Source: DASTFP01 sp963816855 | Lineage (GTDB): Bacteria; Verrucomicrobiota; Verrucomicrobiia; Chthoniobacterales; Terrimicrobiaceae | DNA length: 64,000 nucleotides | Assembly (NCBI GenBank): GCA_963816855.1 | Contig: CAWFMA010000016.1 | Coordinates: forward strand, 124,001 to 188,000 | Direction of reading: 5' to 3' | Shown: in pieces, positions 17,364-26,546 of the stretch | How the letters are laid out: every line of letters begins with the position of its first letter | How positions within the stretch are numbered: the first letter of the stretch is position 1 | Made by a program: the position numbers and the translations under genes | Notes under the pieces: model-generated | Told to the model about the DNA's origin: nothing | What the model saw: the letters and a program-made list of their open reading frames with translations, nothing else | The model's database searches: none

Positions 17364-19328
17364 TCACGCGCCCGCGAGTTTTGCTTCCAGGCGCCGCGTC
17401 AGCTTGGCTATCGTTGAAAAGTCGAATAGTTCCATGATGTCGATGATCCCCGGAAACTCGCGCTCAATCTGTTCGTGGATCTCAACGAGTTTGAGCGAGT
17501 TCACACCCACTTCGAACAGATCGTCGTGAATATCAATTTTCTTCCCTTCCAGCGCGGCGCGCACGATTCTACCAATTTTCTCTTCAATTTGCGTGCGCAA
17601 GGTTGAAACCGGACCGCGCACCGCCTCACGCAACGAACGCAATTCGGCGAGCTGCGGAGCGAACTCTCCTTCCGCAAAACGCTGCTCCAACACATGACGT
17701 TGAATCTTCCCGCTAGTCGTCTTGGGGATGCGTGTCACGGGCACGACTTCCGAGACTTCCAATCCGGAACGCTCGTTAACGAGGCGGGCAACCTGGCTCG
17801 CAATCGGCACAAAATCCCGCAAGGCCGTGCGGTGCAGGACGAAAATCACGAGTTGATCCGTTTGCGCCTCGCGCTGGCGCACGCCGGCGGCGACAACTTT
17901 TCCAAGCTCCAGACCGGCCACCTGGTTGGCGATGCTTTCGAGGTCTTGTGGGTAGTAGTTCTGGCCGTTGACGAAGATAACTTCCTTGGCGCGTCCGGTT
18001 ATATACAACTCTCCCATCTGCACCACGCCCAGGTCGCCCGTGCGCAACCAACCGTCCGCCGTGTGCGTAATGGCATCCACCTCCGGGTTTTCATAATAGC
18101 CGCGCGTCACGTTCTCGCCCCGGATTTGAATATGTCCCACGTGGCCATCCGCGAGCGCGCGATCCTCGTCGTCGGCGATTCGGATCTGACAGAAAGGAAT
18201 CGCCCTTCCGACCGCCATGAAGTTCACTGCATTCCGGTCCCTGGCCGTCACTGTCTCGACTCTCTTGCCGACGCCCAGTCGGTGACGATTAAAACTGGTC
18301 CAGCGATATGGCCTTCCGGCAGGGGGGAAGCTCACGGCCAAAGAGGCCTCCGCCAACCCGTAAACCGGAAACATCGAATTGCGCGATAGCTTGGCAGGCG
18401 CAAGCTTGTCGAGAAACTCGTCGCAGAGTTCCACAGAAATCGGCTCCGCTCCGTTGAAAATTAAACGAACCGGTGAAAGATCCATTCCCTGAATCGGCCG
18501 GTCGTCGAGCACCTTGAGAAAGTGCCGGTAGCCGAAATTTGGCGAGCACAGGATCGTCGCACGCTTCCGCGCCGCCAAGGTAAGCCAAAATAACGGCCGC
18601 CGCACAAAAAGCTCCGTGGACATCAAGTTGACCTGCAGGCGGTTGGCGAACATGAAAATATGGAAGCCGATAAGCCCCATGTCGTGCGTAAGGGGCATCC
18701 AGGAAAGGCTGATGTCTTCTTCGCTGAAGCCCGCCCGTTCGGTGACCCCAAGACCGTTGGTGATTATGTTGCGGTGGGTCAGCACGACCCCTTTGGGTTC
18801 GCTCGTTGAGCCCGACGAGAACTGAATCAGGGCCGCATCGTCGGGGCGTGAATCATGGACGGTTCCCGCGATTGTTCCTTTGGCGAGCTGCTCCACGAGC
18901 AATGCCCGATTTTTCAGCAACTTCTCGAACGCAACCTGCTCGTCAGCCTGCGCCGCGAAAGTCTCAACTCGCTCCAGAGAACGCCGGTCGGTATAAATGA
19001 ACGGCTTATCAAGCTTGCGCGCGATGCGAAGGAGCTTGTGACGATGCTCGTCGCTGATTCCCGGCGCCACGGGAACGGGAACGATTCCGCCCAAAATCGC
19101 CGCCCAAAACGCGTCGATAAAATGCTCGTTGTCCGCGAGAAACAGAATCAGTTTGTCCCCGGGTTTCGCGCCGTGCTCTTGCAGCGCGCCTAGAAGGCCT
19201 AGGGCGCGCTCGTACAGTTCCGCGAACGTGACACTTCGCTCGTTGTGTTCGCCCTCCACGTAAGTGATGCTTCGCGGGGCGTTGCGGTTGGATTCTATGA
19301 GCTCGTTGAGCGTCGTTGCGTTGAACAT
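17364..19328 (-). CDS. fatty-acyl-AMP ligase fused to an acyl carrier domain
   Basis: 654 residues. An ANL adenylation domain (about 1-560) has the P-loop QFSSGSTSEPKGVVLTHRN (about 172-190), a FAAL-like LSWMPLTHDMGLIGFH, GWLRTGDLG and the catalytic-lysine end TTSGKIQRH. A C-terminal carrier domain (about 575-654) carries DDLFEVGVNSLKL, where Ser611 is the phosphopantetheine site. By family precedent it activates a fatty acid as acyl-AMP and loads it on its own carrier domain. It is divergent from oleABCD across a 409-base gap, which suggests it supplies or diverts acyl chains for that pathway (inference). A phosphopantetheinyl transferase is not in the window. Confidence 0.88.
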   Translation of the reverse strand: MFNATTLNELIESNRNAPRSITYVEGEHNERSVTFAELYERALGLLGALQEHGAKPGDKLILFLADNEHFIDAFWAAILGGIVPVPVAPGISDEHRHKLLRIARKLDKPFIYTDRRSLERVETFAAQADEQVAFEKLLKNRALLVEQLAKGTIAGTVHDSRPDDAALIQFSSGSTSEPKGVVLTHRNIITNGLGVTERAGFSEEDISLSWMPLTHDMGLIGFHIFMFANRLQVNLMSTELFVRRPLFWLTLAARKRATILCSPNFGYRHFLKVLDDRPIQGMDLSPVRLIFNGAEPISVELCDEFLDKLAPAKLSRNSMFPVYGLAEASLAVSFPPAGRPYRWTSFNRHRLGVGKRVETVTARDRNAVNFMAVGRAIPFCQIRIADDEDRALADGHVGHIQIRGENVTRGYYENPEVDAITHTADGWLRTGDLGVVQMGELYITGRAKEVIFVNGQNYYPQDLESIANQVAGLELGKVVAAGVRQREAQTDQLVIFVLHRTALRDFVPIASQVARLVNERSGLEVSEVVPVTRIPKTTSGKIQRHVLEQRFAEGEFAPQLAELRSLREAVRGPVSTLRTQIEEKIGRIVRAALEGKKIDIHDDLFEVGVNSLKLVEIHEQIEREFPGIIDIMELFDFSTIAKLTRRLEAKLAGA

Positions 19329-19737
19329 TGGAAGCGTTCCATTCTCACTGACAAAGACTTACCTGTCTAGATATGCGTCTCTTAAAAAATGCCGCTAGGC
19401 AGGCCGATAATCCGATACCCTCTGCAGACCGTTTGGGGACTTTCCGGCGAAAACGGCGGAGAAAATCACATTCATGGCATAAATGATGGTAAAGAGGACC
19501 GGGGAGGTCAAGGCCGATGGGCCGCAGCCTTTTTTACGGAAACTTGGAAAATGTGCCGCCTTCGGCGAGAAGACGAACCGATCAACCACCGATGAAGCCG
19601 CCCAACCATTCTTTGATCTCTCAGCTTCCTGTGCTATCTCTTGTCTCGATCATGCCTGGATATTTCAGTTGCTTTTTGGCTTAACTCCACCCCCCTGCCA
19701 GGATTCCGCCCGTTCGTCGCTGCCTTCTTGCTAACCA
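19329..19737. other. gene-free divergent region between the acyl-AMP ligase and oleA (409 bp)
   Basis: It must hold promoters for both directions, but no pair of good -35/-10 boxes was seen. The open frames inside are short and look random. No repeat or known riboswitch motif was recognised. The length is unusual for this compact genome. Confidence 0.5.
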
Positions 19738-20775
19738 ATGAAAATCGTTCACGTCGCTCACGCCCTCCCGAGCAGGAAAGTCACGAACCAAGACCTTATC
19801 GCGGAAATGGTGCAGCGCAACCGGACGCGTTTCTCCAACAAACAACTCGATGAGCTTCAACAACGAATGCAGCTTTCGTTTCGCATCTCCGGCACGGAAG
19901 TCCGCTATCACCGGGCGGAGGGCGAGAAGGCTTTCAGCGTCGGGATGAAAGCGGGCCGGCTTGCGTTGGAGCGAACCGGGATCTCGCCCGCCGAAGTCGA
20001 TCTTCTTATTTACGCGGGCGTCGGGCGCGGCTGGCTGGAGCCCGCCATGGCGAATATCTTTCAGGCGGAACTCGGACTCACCCGCGCGACCTGCTTTGAC
20101 GTCCTTGACGCGTGCGCCTCGTGGATTCGAAGCCTCCAGCTTGCCAAGGCATTGATCGCGGCCGGGGTCTACCGCACTGTGATGATCCTCAATTGCGAGC
20201 TGAACTTCCGTGAATACGCCAATTTCGATATCGAGCGGATGGAAGACCTGGAGTACGCCTTTTCGGCGTTCACCATTGGGGAAGCGGCTACCGCGACGCT
20301 GCTCACGGCCGACTCGGAACCTGACGACTTTGTTTTGAGCTTCAGGACTTCCGGCGACAAATGGAATCTGTGCCACATCCCTCTGCCCAACGCGAATGAC
20401 TTTGTGTCGGTCTCGGTAACCGACAAATGCAAGCCGATGTCCTTTTACACGTCGCCGCGCGAGCTTCTAGCCGTCGCCACGTCGATGCTGGGAACGCATT
20501 TCCAAGAGACGCCCGCTTTGCGCGATCGCACCTATGACCTCTTCCTTGGTCACGAGGTGAGTTCCCCGACGACACGAATGGTCACAAAATTGTTGAATAT
20601 CGACCCAAAGATCGTTTTCTCGACTCACTCTCGCTTTGGCAACACGGTCTCGGCCTCGTTGCCGCTAAATATTTCGGTTGCCGAGGAAGAGGGGCGGCTC
20701 AAGCGCGGCATGCAGGTCCTCCTGACGATGGGTAGCGCGGGCGTAACCTCCGCATTCTGCGCGTTTCGCTACTAG
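19738..20775 (+). CDS. oleA: OleA, thiolase-fold fatty acyl head-to-head condensing enzyme
   Basis: Condenses two fatty acyl thioesters to a 2-alkyl-3-keto acid, the first step of long-chain olefin synthesis; 345 residues. The thiolase-superfamily triad is in place: Cys126 in DVLDACASW, His272 in LGHEVSS and Asn302 in RFGNTVSASLP. Glu101 (GWLEPAMANIF) sits 25 residues before the Cys, matching the glutamate that characterises OleA (26 before Cys in the Xanthomonas enzyme), and His-Asn spacing is 30 in both. It is followed by oleB, oleC and oleD in the classic order, which separates it from an ordinary FabH. A 185-base gap before oleB holds no gene. Confidence 0.9.
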   Translation: MKIVHVAHALPSRKVTNQDLIAEMVQRNRTRFSNKQLDELQQRMQLSFRISGTEVRYHRAEGEKAFSVGMKAGRLALERTGISPAEVDLLIYAGVGRGWLEPAMANIFQAELGLTRATCFDVLDACASWIRSLQLAKALIAAGVYRTVMILNCELNFREYANFDIERMEDLEYAFSAFTIGEAATATLLTADSEPDDFVLSFRTSGDKWNLCHIPLPNANDFVSVSVTDKCKPMSFYTSPRELLAVATSMLGTHFQETPALRDRTYDLFLGHEVSSPTTRMVTKLLNIDPKIVFSTHSRFGNTVSASLPLNISVAEEEGRLKRGMQVLLTMGSAGVTSAFCAFRY

Positions 20776-20960
20776 TCCGCTGCTTGCCTGGCCGAGGCCG
20801 GGCTTGAAATCGAGCTGGAATTTGAAGGATTAGAAACTCCGGCAAGCATGAACCTCCATTTCCTCGCCGGAAGAGAAAAAAGATTCCCGAGCCTTTCCGC
20901 GGCGTGTGAGCATCGGAGAGAAAGTTCCTTTCGGCCATCGAAAGCGACAGCCCAAGGCTG

Positions 20961-21869
20961 ATGTCAACGCGTCCGAAGGCCTTTCGCAATCTGTTTCCGT
21001 TCGAGAGCCATTTCCACGACCAGAACGGACTGCGTCAGCACTACGTGGACGAAGGGCGAGGCACCCCGGTCGTAATGTTGCACGGCAATCCAACCTGGTC
21101 CTTCATGTATCGGGCGCTGATTTCTGATCTCCGCGATTCGTTCCGCGTGATAGCGCCGGATCACATGGGATGCGGCTTTTCTGACAAACCGGACGATTCT
21201 CGCTATCCCTACACCCTCGAGCGGCGTATCCAGGACCTCGATGGGTTGTTGAAAAGCGCCGGTGTTGCGAATGACGTCTCCCTTGTCGTGCACGATTGGG
21301 GAGGGCTCATCGGCTTGGGCTGGGCGGTTCGTCATCCTCAGCGAGTGAAGCGACTGGTGATACTCAATACCGCGGCCTTTCCCGTCCCCGCGTCAACGCG
21401 ATTGCCGCTTTCGATCCGCCTTTGCCGCAATACCACGCTCGGCGCCTTCTTCGTCCGCCGCTTCAATGCTTTCGCGGTCATCGCAAGCCACGTCGCGCCG
21501 CGGCGGCGGTTGCCTCCCGACGTTCGGCACGCCTACACCTTTCCCTATGACAGCTGGGCCAACCGGATCGCGACGCTTCGCTTCGTCCAGGACATTCCCC
21601 TGGGGCCCCGGGATCCCTCGTTCGCCGAGGTTTCCAGGACGGCGGCCGGTTTGGATTCATTGCGCTCACGGCCCATGCTGATCTGTTGGGGCGAGAGGGA
21701 TTTTGTGTTCAACCGTCACTTCCTCGCGGAGTGGATGAGGCGTTTTCCGGAGGCCGAAGTGCATCGATTTCCCGACGCAGGACACTATTTGTTGGAGGAC
21801 GCAGCAGATCGCGTGGTTCCCCTTGTGCATTCGTTTCTGACCGAAAATCTCGTGGAGGCGCTAAGATGA
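20961..21869 (+). CDS. oleB: OleB, alpha/beta-hydrolase beta-lactone decarboxylase
   Basis: Converts the cis-beta-lactone made by OleC into the olefin and CO2. 302 residues, with a haloalkane-dehalogenase-like fold: oxyanion-hole motif HGNPTWSFMYR, nucleophile Asp112 in VVHDWGG, acid Asp247 in WGERDFVF and His275 in PDAGHYLLED. An Asp rather than Ser nucleophile is typical of OleB. The stop overlaps oleC by ATGA, suggesting translational coupling. By sequence alone it could be called a haloalkane dehalogenase; the neighbours decide. Confidence 0.9.
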   Translation: MSTRPKAFRNLFPFESHFHDQNGLRQHYVDEGRGTPVVMLHGNPTWSFMYRALISDLRDSFRVIAPDHMGCGFSDKPDDSRYPYTLERRIQDLDGLLKSAGVANDVSLVVHDWGGLIGLGWAVRHPQRVKRLVILNTAAFPVPASTRLPLSIRLCRNTTLGAFFVRRFNAFAVIASHVAPRRRLPPDVRHAYTFPYDSWANRIATLRFVQDIPLGPRDPSFAEVSRTAAGLDSLRSRPMLICWGERDFVFNRHFLAEWMRRFPEAEVHRFPDAGHYLLEDAADRVVPLVHSFLTENLVEALR

Positions 21870-23509
21870 ACGGCAGCAATGCGACCAGCGCGGGTGATTT
21901 GCCCTCCTTTCTGCGCATCGCTGCCGCCGAGCGGCCTTCCCAACCGGCATACATCTTTGGCAGCGACGCCATTCCCTTCAAAGAACTGCACGAGGATAGC
22001 GACATTTGCGCGCGAGGATTGGCAATTCTGGGAATCAAGTCCGGGGACCGGGTGGCGCTATTGGTCCGGCCGAGCCGCCAGCTTTTCGTACTGACCTTCG
22101 GGCTCTTTCGATGCGGGGCCATTCCAGTTCTCATCGATCCTGGCATCGGCCGCACCCACCTTGCGCGATGCCTTGCCGAAGCATCCCCGAGCGCCTTCAT
22201 TGGAGTCTCTCTGGCCCATCTGGCGCGGATCTTATTCGGCTGGGCGAAACAATCTGTTCGAACACTTGTGACCGTGGGGCCGCGATGGTTTTGGGGCGGT
22301 GCTTCCTTTGAAGACGTGATGAAGAGAGGCTCTCAGGCGAATTTCGCGCGCTCCGAGAGCCCTGAGCCGAACGCCATCGCCGCGATAGCCTTTACCTCCG
22401 GGAGCACCGGGCCTCCCAAAGGCGCCGTCTACACGCACCAGAATCTTGTGTCCCAGGCGCTTTTGCTGCGGGATCGATACGGCATTCGTCCGGGAGAACG
22501 AGACTTGGCGACATTCCCCCTGTTTGCCTTTTTTGACCCTGTATGGCAGGCGACGGGTGTCATCCCCCGAATGGATTTCACCAAACCGGGTTCGGTCGAT
22601 CCTCGCCGCATCATCGGGCCAATAATCGAGCACCAGGTGACGCATGCCTTCGGCTCTCCGGCGCTTCTCGATCGAGTGGGACGCTGGGGTGTCCAACATG
22701 GCGCCAAGTTGCCAAGCTTGAAGCGCGTCCTTTCGGCGGGAGCTCCCGTATCCTGCCGCGTGCTCGAGAGGTTCGCTCGTCTTCTGGAGGCGGATGCAGA
22801 GATTCATACGCCTTACGGAGCCACTGAAGCGCTGCCGGTCTGCACGATTTCCCTCGAAGAGCTTCGCGCGGAGACCAGCGAAGGCACTGCCAGAGGACGC
22901 GGGGTTTGCGTGGGCCGCCCGTTTCCCGAGGTGAGACTTGAAGTGATGCAAATTACAGACGGGCCGGTCGAAAGGTGGTCCGAAGCGCTGCGGATGCCTC
23001 CAGACGCGGTCGGCGAACTTGTCGTCTGGGGCCCGAACGTATCCAAGGAATACTGGAATCGGCCGGAGGCAACGAAACTGGCCAAAATCCTCTCCGCCAC
23101 CGGAGAAGAAATCGGCCACCGCACAGGCGATGTCGGATCAATCGATGCGCTCGGCCGGGTTTGGTTCTGTGGAAGAAAAGCGCATCGGGTGGTGTCCGAA
23201 TCCCAAACCTTGTTCAGCGTGGCATGCGAAGGTGTCTTTAATCAGCATGAGCAGGTCCATCGAACGGCGCTGGTCGGCCTGGGACATCCTCCTCGTCAGC
23301 GAGCTGCGCTCTGCGTGGAGATCGAGAAAGGCCGGCGGGTCGATCGATCGCAAATAAAGCGTGATCTCCTTGCCCTTGGCGGGACATGCCCGTCCACGCG
23401 CGAGATCGAGACGATTCTTTTTCACCCCCAATTCCCGGTGGATATTCGGCACAACGCGAAGATCTTCCGGGAACGGCTTGCGGTGTGGGCAGGCGAACAG
23501 ATCTCATGA
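21866..23509 (+). CDS. oleC: OleC, ANL-superfamily beta-lactone synthetase
   Basis: ATP-dependent conversion of 2-alkyl-3-hydroxy acids to beta-lactones; 547 residues. The ANL P-loop FTSGSTGPPKGAVYTHQN starts near residue 176, followed by HTPYGATEALPV and HRTGDVGSIDALGRVWFCGRK. The frame is open for 60 codons upstream within oleB; the ATG at 21866 gives an ATGA overlap and a family-like N-terminus, so it was chosen. The C-terminus (PVDIRHNAKIFRERL) supplies the catalytic-lysine region. Adjacent oleB and oleD support OleC over a generic acyl-CoA ligase. Confidence 0.9.
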   Translation: MNGSNATSAGDLPSFLRIAAAERPSQPAYIFGSDAIPFKELHEDSDICARGLAILGIKSGDRVALLVRPSRQLFVLTFGLFRCGAIPVLIDPGIGRTHLARCLAEASPSAFIGVSLAHLARILFGWAKQSVRTLVTVGPRWFWGGASFEDVMKRGSQANFARSESPEPNAIAAIAFTSGSTGPPKGAVYTHQNLVSQALLLRDRYGIRPGERDLATFPLFAFFDPVWQATGVIPRMDFTKPGSVDPRRIIGPIIEHQVTHAFGSPALLDRVGRWGVQHGAKLPSLKRVLSAGAPVSCRVLERFARLLEADAEIHTPYGATEALPVCTISLEELRAETSEGTARGRGVCVGRPFPEVRLEVMQITDGPVERWSEALRMPPDAVGELVVWGPNVSKEYWNRPEATKLAKILSATGEEIGHRTGDVGSIDALGRVWFCGRKAHRVVSESQTLFSVACEGVFNQHEQVHRTALVGLGHPPRQRAALCVEIEKGRRVDRSQIKRDLLALGGTCPSTREIETILFHPQFPVDIRHNAKIFRERLAVWAGEQIS

Positions 23510-24495
23510 GGGTCCTGGTCACAGGCGGAGGAGGTTTTTTGGGCCGTGCGATCGTCTCGCGGCTCGCCAAGCGCGGAGACCGCGTGAGGATTTTTGCGCG
23601 CGGAGCCTATCCGGACCTTGCCGCGCGGGGGATCGAAGTTTGTCGGGGTGACATCGCCCACGCCGACGCGGTGCGGCAAGCAGTTCAGGGATGCGAACTG
23701 GTCTTTCATGTCGCTGCGAAAGCCGGCCTCTGGGGCCGAGTCAGCGATTTCGAGCAAGCCAATGTGCGGGGAACCGAAAACGTTGTCCGAGCGTGCCTGC
23801 AGGCGGGCGTTTCGCGACTCGTCTACACCAGTTCGCCCAGCGTGATCTTCAGCGGACGCGACATGGAAGGGGTCGACGAATCCGTTCCCTACCCGAAATC
23901 CTACAGCGCGGAGTATCCGCGGACCAAGGCCCTCGCCGAACAATGCCTGCTCGCCGCCAACTCCAGGAATTTGGCGACCGTGGCCTTGCGGCCGCATCTG
24001 CTCTGGGGCCCAAACGACACGCAACTTACGAAGGCGATTCTGGAGCGCGGCCGGGCAGGCGCGCTCATGCGCATCGGGGATCGCGATCCGCTCGTGGATT
24101 TCACCTATGTCGAGAACGCGGCGTTCGCGCACGTGCTTGCCGCGGACAACCTCGAACCGGGGGCGCCGATTTCCGGCAAGCCGTTCTTTATTTCGCAAGA
24201 CGAACCCGTCCCGCTATGGAGCTTTATCAACCGGCTGTTGGCCGCGGGTTCGCTCCCTCCGGTTGGAAGAACCGTTTCTCCCCGGGTGGCATACGGCCTT
24301 GCGGCGATCCTTGAATTCATTTACCGGACCCTGCCGCTCCGAGGCGAACCCCGGCTCACGCGGTTCCTGGTTGAGGAACTCTCCACGGCCCATTGGTTCG
24401 ATATCACGGCGGCTCGCCAGGAGCTTGGATATTTGCCAATTGTCTCCATTGAGGAAGGTCTCAGCCTCCTGTGCGCTTCGCTTCAAGGCAAATGA
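23506..24495 (+). CDS. oleD: OleD, NAD(P)H-dependent 2-alkyl-3-ketoacid reductase
   Basis: Short-chain dehydrogenase/epimerase-type enzyme that reduces the OleA product to the 2-alkyl-3-hydroxy acid; 329 residues. The Rossmann motif TGGGGFLGRAI is at residues 6-16, the active-site YxxxK is Tyr137-Lys141 (YPRTK), and VYTSSPSVIFSG provides the catalytic Ser/Thr region. The ATG at 23506 overlaps the oleC stop (ATGA). It closes the ole cluster; the next gene begins 65 bases later with an unrelated function. Confidence 0.9.
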   Translation: MRVLVTGGGGFLGRAIVSRLAKRGDRVRIFARGAYPDLAARGIEVCRGDIAHADAVRQAVQGCELVFHVAAKAGLWGRVSDFEQANVRGTENVVRACLQAGVSRLVYTSSPSVIFSGRDMEGVDESVPYPKSYSAEYPRTKALAEQCLLAANSRNLATVALRPHLLWGPNDTQLTKAILERGRAGALMRIGDRDPLVDFTYVENAAFAHVLAADNLEPGAPISGKPFFISQDEPVPLWSFINRLLAAGSLPPVGRTVSPRVAYGLAAILEFIYRTLPLRGEPRLTRFLVEELSTAHWFDITAARQELGYLPIVSIEEGLSLLCASLQGK

Positions 24496-24560
24496 ACCAG
24501 ACGCTCCTTCGCCGAAAGCTCTCGGCAGCGCACCAAGGGACGGCTTCCCGGACGGTCTGA

Positions 24561-25427
24561 ATGAATTGGGCAGACCTCCGCCGCAGGCCCGCGGTGGCCG
24601 CCACCAGCATTGCTCGGCGGCAAGGCATCCGGAGAAAGTATCACGGCCTAGAGATTCAGCGTTTCCTCTTCGGCGCCTGGACACTCGGCGTCTTCGGGTT
24701 CCTCTACGTTCCCATTCTGCTGCTGGTCACCTTCTCATTCAACAGTTCACGCCTCAACATTCGGTGGGGAGGATTTTCGCTGAAGTGGTACGGGGCGCTC
24801 CTCCAAAACAGCGTCCTTCTCGAAGCCTTTAAAAACAGCCTGATCGTCGCCACCGCGACGACCCTGTTTGCGACCTTGCTGGGAACAATCGGCGCGTGGA
24901 TGCTTTACCGCTACCGGTTCCCTTTCCAGCGCGTGATCGGCCTGCTTATCTTTATTCCGATGGTCATCCCGGAGGTTCTCATGGGGGTGAGTTTGCTGGC
25001 AGAATTTGTGCACCTTCTAAAGCTTCCCCTCGGTTACACGACTTTGATCATTGCGCACACCACGTTCTGTTTCCCATTTGTCCTGGTCAGCGTGCAGGCA
25101 AGCCTTCGAGGCCTGGATCCCTGTCTCGAAGAGGCGGCCATGGATCTCGGAGCCACCCCCGCCCAGGCCTTCCGCCTCGTGATTTTGCCTTACCTCCTGC
25201 CGGCGGTCATTTCCGGCGCGCTGATGTCCTTCACGCTTTCGTTGGACGAATACATCGTTTCCGTGTTTACCGCGGGCAGCGATTCGCAAACGCTTCCCCT
25301 CAAAGTTTATGGCATGGCCAAGATCGGTTTGAATCCCCAACTAAACGCTTTGAGCACGCTTTTTGTCATCGCCACGATTCTCCTGGTTCTGTTCAGTGAG
25401 CTTTTGATCCGTCGAAAAGCGCAATGA
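24561..25427 (+). CDS. potC: spermidine/putrescine-type ABC transporter permease, PotC-like
   Basis: Inner-membrane permease of a polyamine-type importer, 288 residues, with about six membrane segments after a basic N-terminus. The EAA loop that contacts the ATPase is EEAAMDLGATPAQAFRLVILPYL, followed by SFTLSLDEYIVSVFTAG, typical of PotC. The stop overlaps potD by ATGA. Order here is potC-potD-potB. The substrate is inferred from the family only. Confidence 0.87.
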   Translation: MNWADLRRRPAVAATSIARRQGIRRKYHGLEIQRFLFGAWTLGVFGFLYVPILLLVTFSFNSSRLNIRWGGFSLKWYGALLQNSVLLEAFKNSLIVATATTLFATLLGTIGAWMLYRYRFPFQRVIGLLIFIPMVIPEVLMGVSLLAEFVHLLKLPLGYTTLIIAHTTFCFPFVLVSVQASLRGLDPCLEEAAMDLGATPAQAFRLVILPYLLPAVISGALMSFTLSLDEYIVSVFTAGSDSQTLPLKVYGMAKIGLNPQLNALSTLFVIATILLVLFSELLIRRKAQ

Positions 25428-26545
25428 AAGAATTCGCTCATGTCTCGTTGGCGGCCGTGCTTGCGACGCTGTTCCTCGTCGGTTGTGGAAAGGCGCCCGA
25501 AGCGCCGCGACCGACCGAACCGGCGCCGCCGCCAAGCTCTCCGGCACCGCGCCAGGATGCCGCGGAACGGGGCGGCGACCCTGAGAAGAAGCTCAATCTG
25601 TTCTGCTGGTCCGAGTACGTTCCCCAGGAAATCATCGATGCCTTCACCAAGGAAACGGGTATCAAGGTGTCGGTGGAAAGCTATGCCTCGAACGAGGAGA
25701 TGCTCGCCAAATTGCTCGCCGGTGGCGGCGCCTACGACCTGATCCAGCCGAGCGAATACGTGATCCAAGGGCTGGTTAAAGAAAACCTTCTCGTCCCCAT
25801 CGACCATTCCGCAATCCCCAACATCAAGAATATCGCGCCGGAGTTTGCGAACATGTCCTTCGATCCCGGTAACAAGTTCTCCATCCCCTACATGGCCGGC
25901 ACGGTGGGCATTGTCGTCAATACCGACCTTGTGGACGACGACATCAAGAGCTACAGCGACGTTTTCCAGGACAAGTTCAAAAAGAACATCGTCGTTCTGG
26001 ACGATGCGCGGGAGATCGTAAGCTGGGGATTCGAGACGCTAGGGATCCCGATCAACGAAGTGTCCGACGAAAACTTGGGCAAGGTGAAACCGGTCCTGGA
26101 GAAATGGCTGCCCCTGGTGAAGGTCTTCGATTCCGACAGCCCGAAAACGGCCCTTCTGAACGGCGATGTGGCGCTTGGCATCGTTTGGGGCGGCGAGGGC
26201 GCGATCCTGCTCAATGAGAACAAAAAATTTAAATGGGTCGTGCCGGCGGAAGGCGCGCACTTGTTCGTAGATAGCCTGGCGATTCCAAAGACGGCTGCGC
26301 ACGTGAAGAACGCCCAACTCTTCATGAATTTTGTGCTTCGCCCGGATATCAGCGCGAAGATTTCGGATGCGTTCCCCTATTTGAACCCAAACGCCGCCGC
26401 GCGCGAGATCCTCACTCCTGCGCAGCGTAGCAACCCCGCCAGTTACCCGACGGCGGACGAGTTGGCCAGGATGCAGACTTTCCAGGACATCGGCGCTCAA
26501 GCAACGAAAGTCGACGAACTCGTTACCTCCGTGAAAGCCCAATGA
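25424..26545 (+). CDS. potD: spermidine/putrescine-binding lipoprotein, PotD-like
   Basis: Extracytoplasmic solute-binding protein of 373 residues. The signal ends in a lipobox LVGC (Cys21), then a Pro/Ala-rich linker (about 25-52) and a family 1 binding-protein fold starting LNLFCWSEYVPQEIIDAFTKETGIKV. Further PotD-like segments are GAYDLIQPSEYVIQGL, IPYMAGTVGIVVNTD and LGIVWGGEGAILL. Lipid anchoring contrasts with the soluble E. coli PotD. It lies between the two permease genes. Confidence 0.9.
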   Translation: MKEFAHVSLAAVLATLFLVGCGKAPEAPRPTEPAPPPSSPAPRQDAAERGGDPEKKLNLFCWSEYVPQEIIDAFTKETGIKVSVESYASNEEMLAKLLAGGGAYDLIQPSEYVIQGLVKENLLVPIDHSAIPNIKNIAPEFANMSFDPGNKFSIPYMAGTVGIVVNTDLVDDDIKSYSDVFQDKFKKNIVVLDDAREIVSWGFETLGIPINEVSDENLGKVKPVLEKWLPLVKVFDSDSPKTALLNGDVALGIVWGGEGAILLNENKKFKWVVPAEGAHLFVDSLAIPKTAAHVKNAQLFMNFVLRPDISAKISDAFPYLNPNAAAREILTPAQRSNPASYPTADELARMQTFQDIGAQATKVDELVTSVKAQ

Positions 26546-26546
26546 T

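Noticed and set aside
20961..21869. Haloalkane dehalogenase
   Set aside because: The Asp nucleophile fits, but position between oleA and oleC makes OleB the better call.
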